Part shown: positions 45,551 through 47,799 of the stretch, one piece after another
Layout: each line of letters opens with the position of its first letter
Position numbering within the stretch: the stretch's first letter is position 1
From: Symbiodinium natans
Lineage: Eukaryota > Sar > Dinophyceae > Suessiales > Symbiodiniaceae
Direction of reading: 5' to 3'
DNA length: 47,799 bases
Assembly (NCBI GenBank): GCA_905221605.1
Contig: CAJNDS010000963.1
Location: forward strand, 1-47,799
Program-made: the position numbers and the translations under genes
Notes under the pieces: generated by a model
The model's input: only the letters and a program-made list of their open reading frames with translations
What the model was told of the DNA's origin: nothing
Databases searched by the model: none

Positions 45551-46712
45551 TTTGAAGACACAGCAAGCGATTAAAAGGGGCGCCCATTTTGGATTGGCAG
45601 CAAACCCAGCTGATGCTCATGATTTATCTCTCTCCCCATATATGGGCGATGGAACGGGTGTCCTTTTTGGATCGTTTTCTGCATCTTCAAGCGAAGAAAA
45701 GGGACACCACAAGAAAACACTTAGTAAGGGTGCCCCTTTTGCTCGTTTCAAGACACAGAAAGCGATTAAAAGGGACGCCCCCATTTTGGATCGGCAGCAA
45801 ACCCAGCTGATGCTCATGATTTATCTCTGTCTATATATGGGCGATGGAACGGGTGTCCTTCCTGATCGTTTTCTGCATCTTCAAGGGAGAAGGAAGGGCA
45901 CCGCCCAAGAAGGAAAAGTAACATCAGATATAGGGAGGGAAATTGAAGAGCTCCTCTCTTTACTTAGTCATTCCCTTTCCTCTCTTCTTATCTGTTGTTT
46001 TCTTCGCTTCAAAATGCAAAATAAGGGAAAAGAGATTTCCTGAAGAGGAGGGAGGGCACCTATTGAAGAGCTCCTGTCTTTACTTAGTCATTCCCTTTCC
46101 TCTCTTATCCGTTGTTTTATTCGCTTCAAAAAGCAAAATAAGCGAAAAGAGATTTCCTGAAGAGGAGGGAGGGCACCTATCTGTAAAGAGCAATCGTTTA
46201 GAGGTGAACAGGAGAAGAGGAGCGAGAGAGAAGGACAGAGGAGAGATACAGGGAATCCAATTTCAATAGAACAGCAAAGAAAAGAATAGAAGAGAGATGA
46301 ATAGAGAAGAGGGAGACAAAACAAGGCGCAGAGAAGATGGCACTCTTCTTTATCTATCCTCCCTCCCTTATCTCTCCCTTCCCTCTTTCTTTTCCAGATA
46401 AGAACAACTAAAGAGGAATAATTATGAAAAGGAGAAGAGTAAGGAAAAGAGCAGAAGAGATGGGCCGAGAAGAGGGATATGATGAAGTACGGCAAGGTCC
46501 ACGCGCAACGTCTGCTTACCCTGCCACTGTTTCATCCTGCAAGTTTCTTTCTTGTTGTTCATCAGTCAAAAAGTAACAGAAAGAGAGAAGGGAAAGGGAA
46601 GTGAGAGAGGCGAGAGAACAAGGATGCCATTTTTCTGGAAGGGTACTGGAAAGAAGAGAAGAGACAGGAAGCAAGGAGACGGGGTGACAAAATAAAGCGC
46701 AAAGCTCTATCA
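45551..46712. repeat. Segmental duplication block B, right part
   Basis: Continues the same unit after the retrotransposon and is nearly identical to 35120-36280. Diverges at ...GCAAAGCTCTAT. Confidence 0.93.
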
Positions 46713-47280
46713 TCATTGTCATCACACTCTTCATCTGCATGAGTCCTTTCATTGTACTGGCATAACTTCACTGCATCAATTGCATAAAGCTTTCCCAGCA
46801 GCATCATCATCTTCATCATCTTCATCATCTTCATCAGCTCCTTGATCTTGTTCATCCTCATCATCTTCATCATCTAGTCAGTTGTTCGCATCGTCATCAT
46901 GTGTTTATGTTTTGCTGCGGTATGCAGACCCCTGTTTCTTGCAAACAAATGGCCGCGTGCCAATATTAATTGCTTGTAACCGGGCCGCGGCCCACATACG
47001 CGACATACCCCGCTACAGGGGGTATGTATCAATGGTCGCGGTTTTGCGACAGACCTGTTTGTTGTCTGCAGGTTCCAAGTCTTGCTTATCGGGGGGTAAG
47101 TGTTCGTAAGTTTAAAGGAGCAAATATAAGTATCCCTGAATTTGAAACCCCCTTAAACTCTTAAAGGCTGAGTACGCGGAGCGGCGCCAAGATCTTGCTT
47201 ATCGGGGGGTAAGTGTTCGTAAATTTCACCAAAAACATGACAATCTTTCCGCGGAATATGTGTCAGTAGAGCCGTGCCAT
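46713..47280. other. Unassigned region with microsatellite and small hairpins
   Basis: (ATC)n-like tract at about 46802-46878. Palindrome GGGCCGCGGCCC (46982-46993). Hairpin ACATACCCC-loop-GGGGTATGT (47003-47027). A 29-bp direct repeat with CTTGCTTATCGGGGGGTAAG at 47081 and 47194. No gene recognised. Confidence 0.8.
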
Positions 47281-47325
47281 AATTTAAATAATTCAAATAT
47301 TTTAAACAATCTAATAATTTTAAAA

Positions 47326-47419
47326 ATTTAAATCCGAAAGGGGGGGGGGGACCACCCCCCCTCCCCAGAATTAAATAATTAAATAATTTAAATAAGACGG
47401 GGAGGTTTCGGATTTAAAT
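47326..47419. repeat. Hairpin module ATTTAAATCCGAAA, copy 1
   Basis: Perfect 14-bp inverted arms at 47326-47339 and 47406-47419 enclosing a G10-ACCA-C7 core. Sits in ATTTAAAT-rich sequence. Confidence 0.88.
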
Positions 47420-47684
47420 TATTTAAATTGTTTAATCCTTAGGGGGCAGCGGGTGGCCCCCCCCCTTTTCGGATTTAAATTATTGAAATTATTGAAATTA
47501 TGTAAATAATTTAAATCCGTTCGAAGCCTTAAATAATTGTTTAAATTATTTAAATTATTTAAATCCCGGCCGAATTAGATAATTTAAATATTTTAAATCC
47601 GAAACCTGCCCGTCATATTCAAATTTAAATTATTTGATTCCCAGGCGATTTAAAGAAGTTAAATAGTTTAAATAATGAAAAATG

Positions 47685-47778
47685 ATTTAAATCCGAAAGG
47701 GGGGGGGGACCACCCCCCCTCCCCAGAATTAAATAATTTAAAAAGTGTAAATACGACGGGGAGGTTTCGGATTTAAGT
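47685..47778. repeat. Hairpin module ATTTAAATCCGAAA, copy 2
   Basis: Same structure as 47326-47419 with one arm mismatch. The two lie in a run of degenerate AATTATTTAAAT repeats reaching the window end. Confidence 0.88.
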
Positions 47779-47799
47779 TATTTGAATTATTTAAGTCTT

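Noticed and set aside
46922-47071. A foldback element bounded by TGCAGAC and GTCTGCA
   Set aside because: Only the outer 7-8 bp and a few inner bases match; too weak to call.

Overview
The window reads as nuclear DNA of a dinoflagellate. Four things point that way: plant-type telomere-like heptamers (TTTAGGG/CCCTAAA) spread over the first 32 kb, introns with mostly GC or GA 5' ends and AG|G 3' ends, a Ty1/copia retrotransposon of the kind common in these genomes, and extreme gene dilution by repeats. The genus cannot be fixed from the sequence alone.

Left two thirds (3.07-31.85 kb, minus strand). What first looks like debris between telomere-like repeats is one protein-coding gene broken into small exons. 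I could read 31 exons (17-87 bp) that join in frame into 473 codons plus a stop. They encode the C-terminal part of formate-tetrahydrofolate ligase (FTHFS; formate + THF + ATP to 10-formyl-THF). Coding sequence is about 5% of the 28.8 kb span. Nearly all 30 introns contain TTTAGGG/CCCTAAA-type repeats. In about half of the exons the repeats have a fixed polarity: the intron starts with UUUAGGG-type repeats near the 5' splice site and ends with CCCUAAA-type repeats near the 3' splice site, so the intron ends are complementary. In some introns the telomere-like unit touches or forms the splice site. Inferred 5' splice sites are about 19 GC, 7 GA and 4 GT. The N-terminal part with the ATP-binding loop was not found in the window.

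Elements inside introns. Intron 21 carries a 2.8 kb element with perfect 25-bp terminal inverted repeats, inserted in a telomere-like array. It contains a 140-bp repeat array, a 591-bp tandem duplication, an array of about 11 palindromic hairpin repeats with compensatory changes, and a 114-bp palindrome. Other introns hold small foldback (MITE-like) families.

Right third. 32.8-34.0 kb is a 577-bp tandem duplication of unknown nature. 34.0-46.7 kb is a 3.7-kb segmental duplication built of (TC)n-bearing repeat units and purine-rich blocks. Its second copy is split by a complete, recent Ty1/copia element (38,756-45,550, minus strand) with nearly identical LTRs, a 5-bp TTTGA target duplication, PBS, upstream ORF, gag, protease, integrase, RT/RNase H, and a C-terminal membrane segment plus SAP-like domain. 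Two frameshifts interrupt its gag-pol frame. The last 0.5 kb holds AT-rich hairpin modules with G/C-run cores.

The first 3 kb, downstream of the FTHFS stop codon, holds telomere-like repeats, microsatellites and unassigned sequence.
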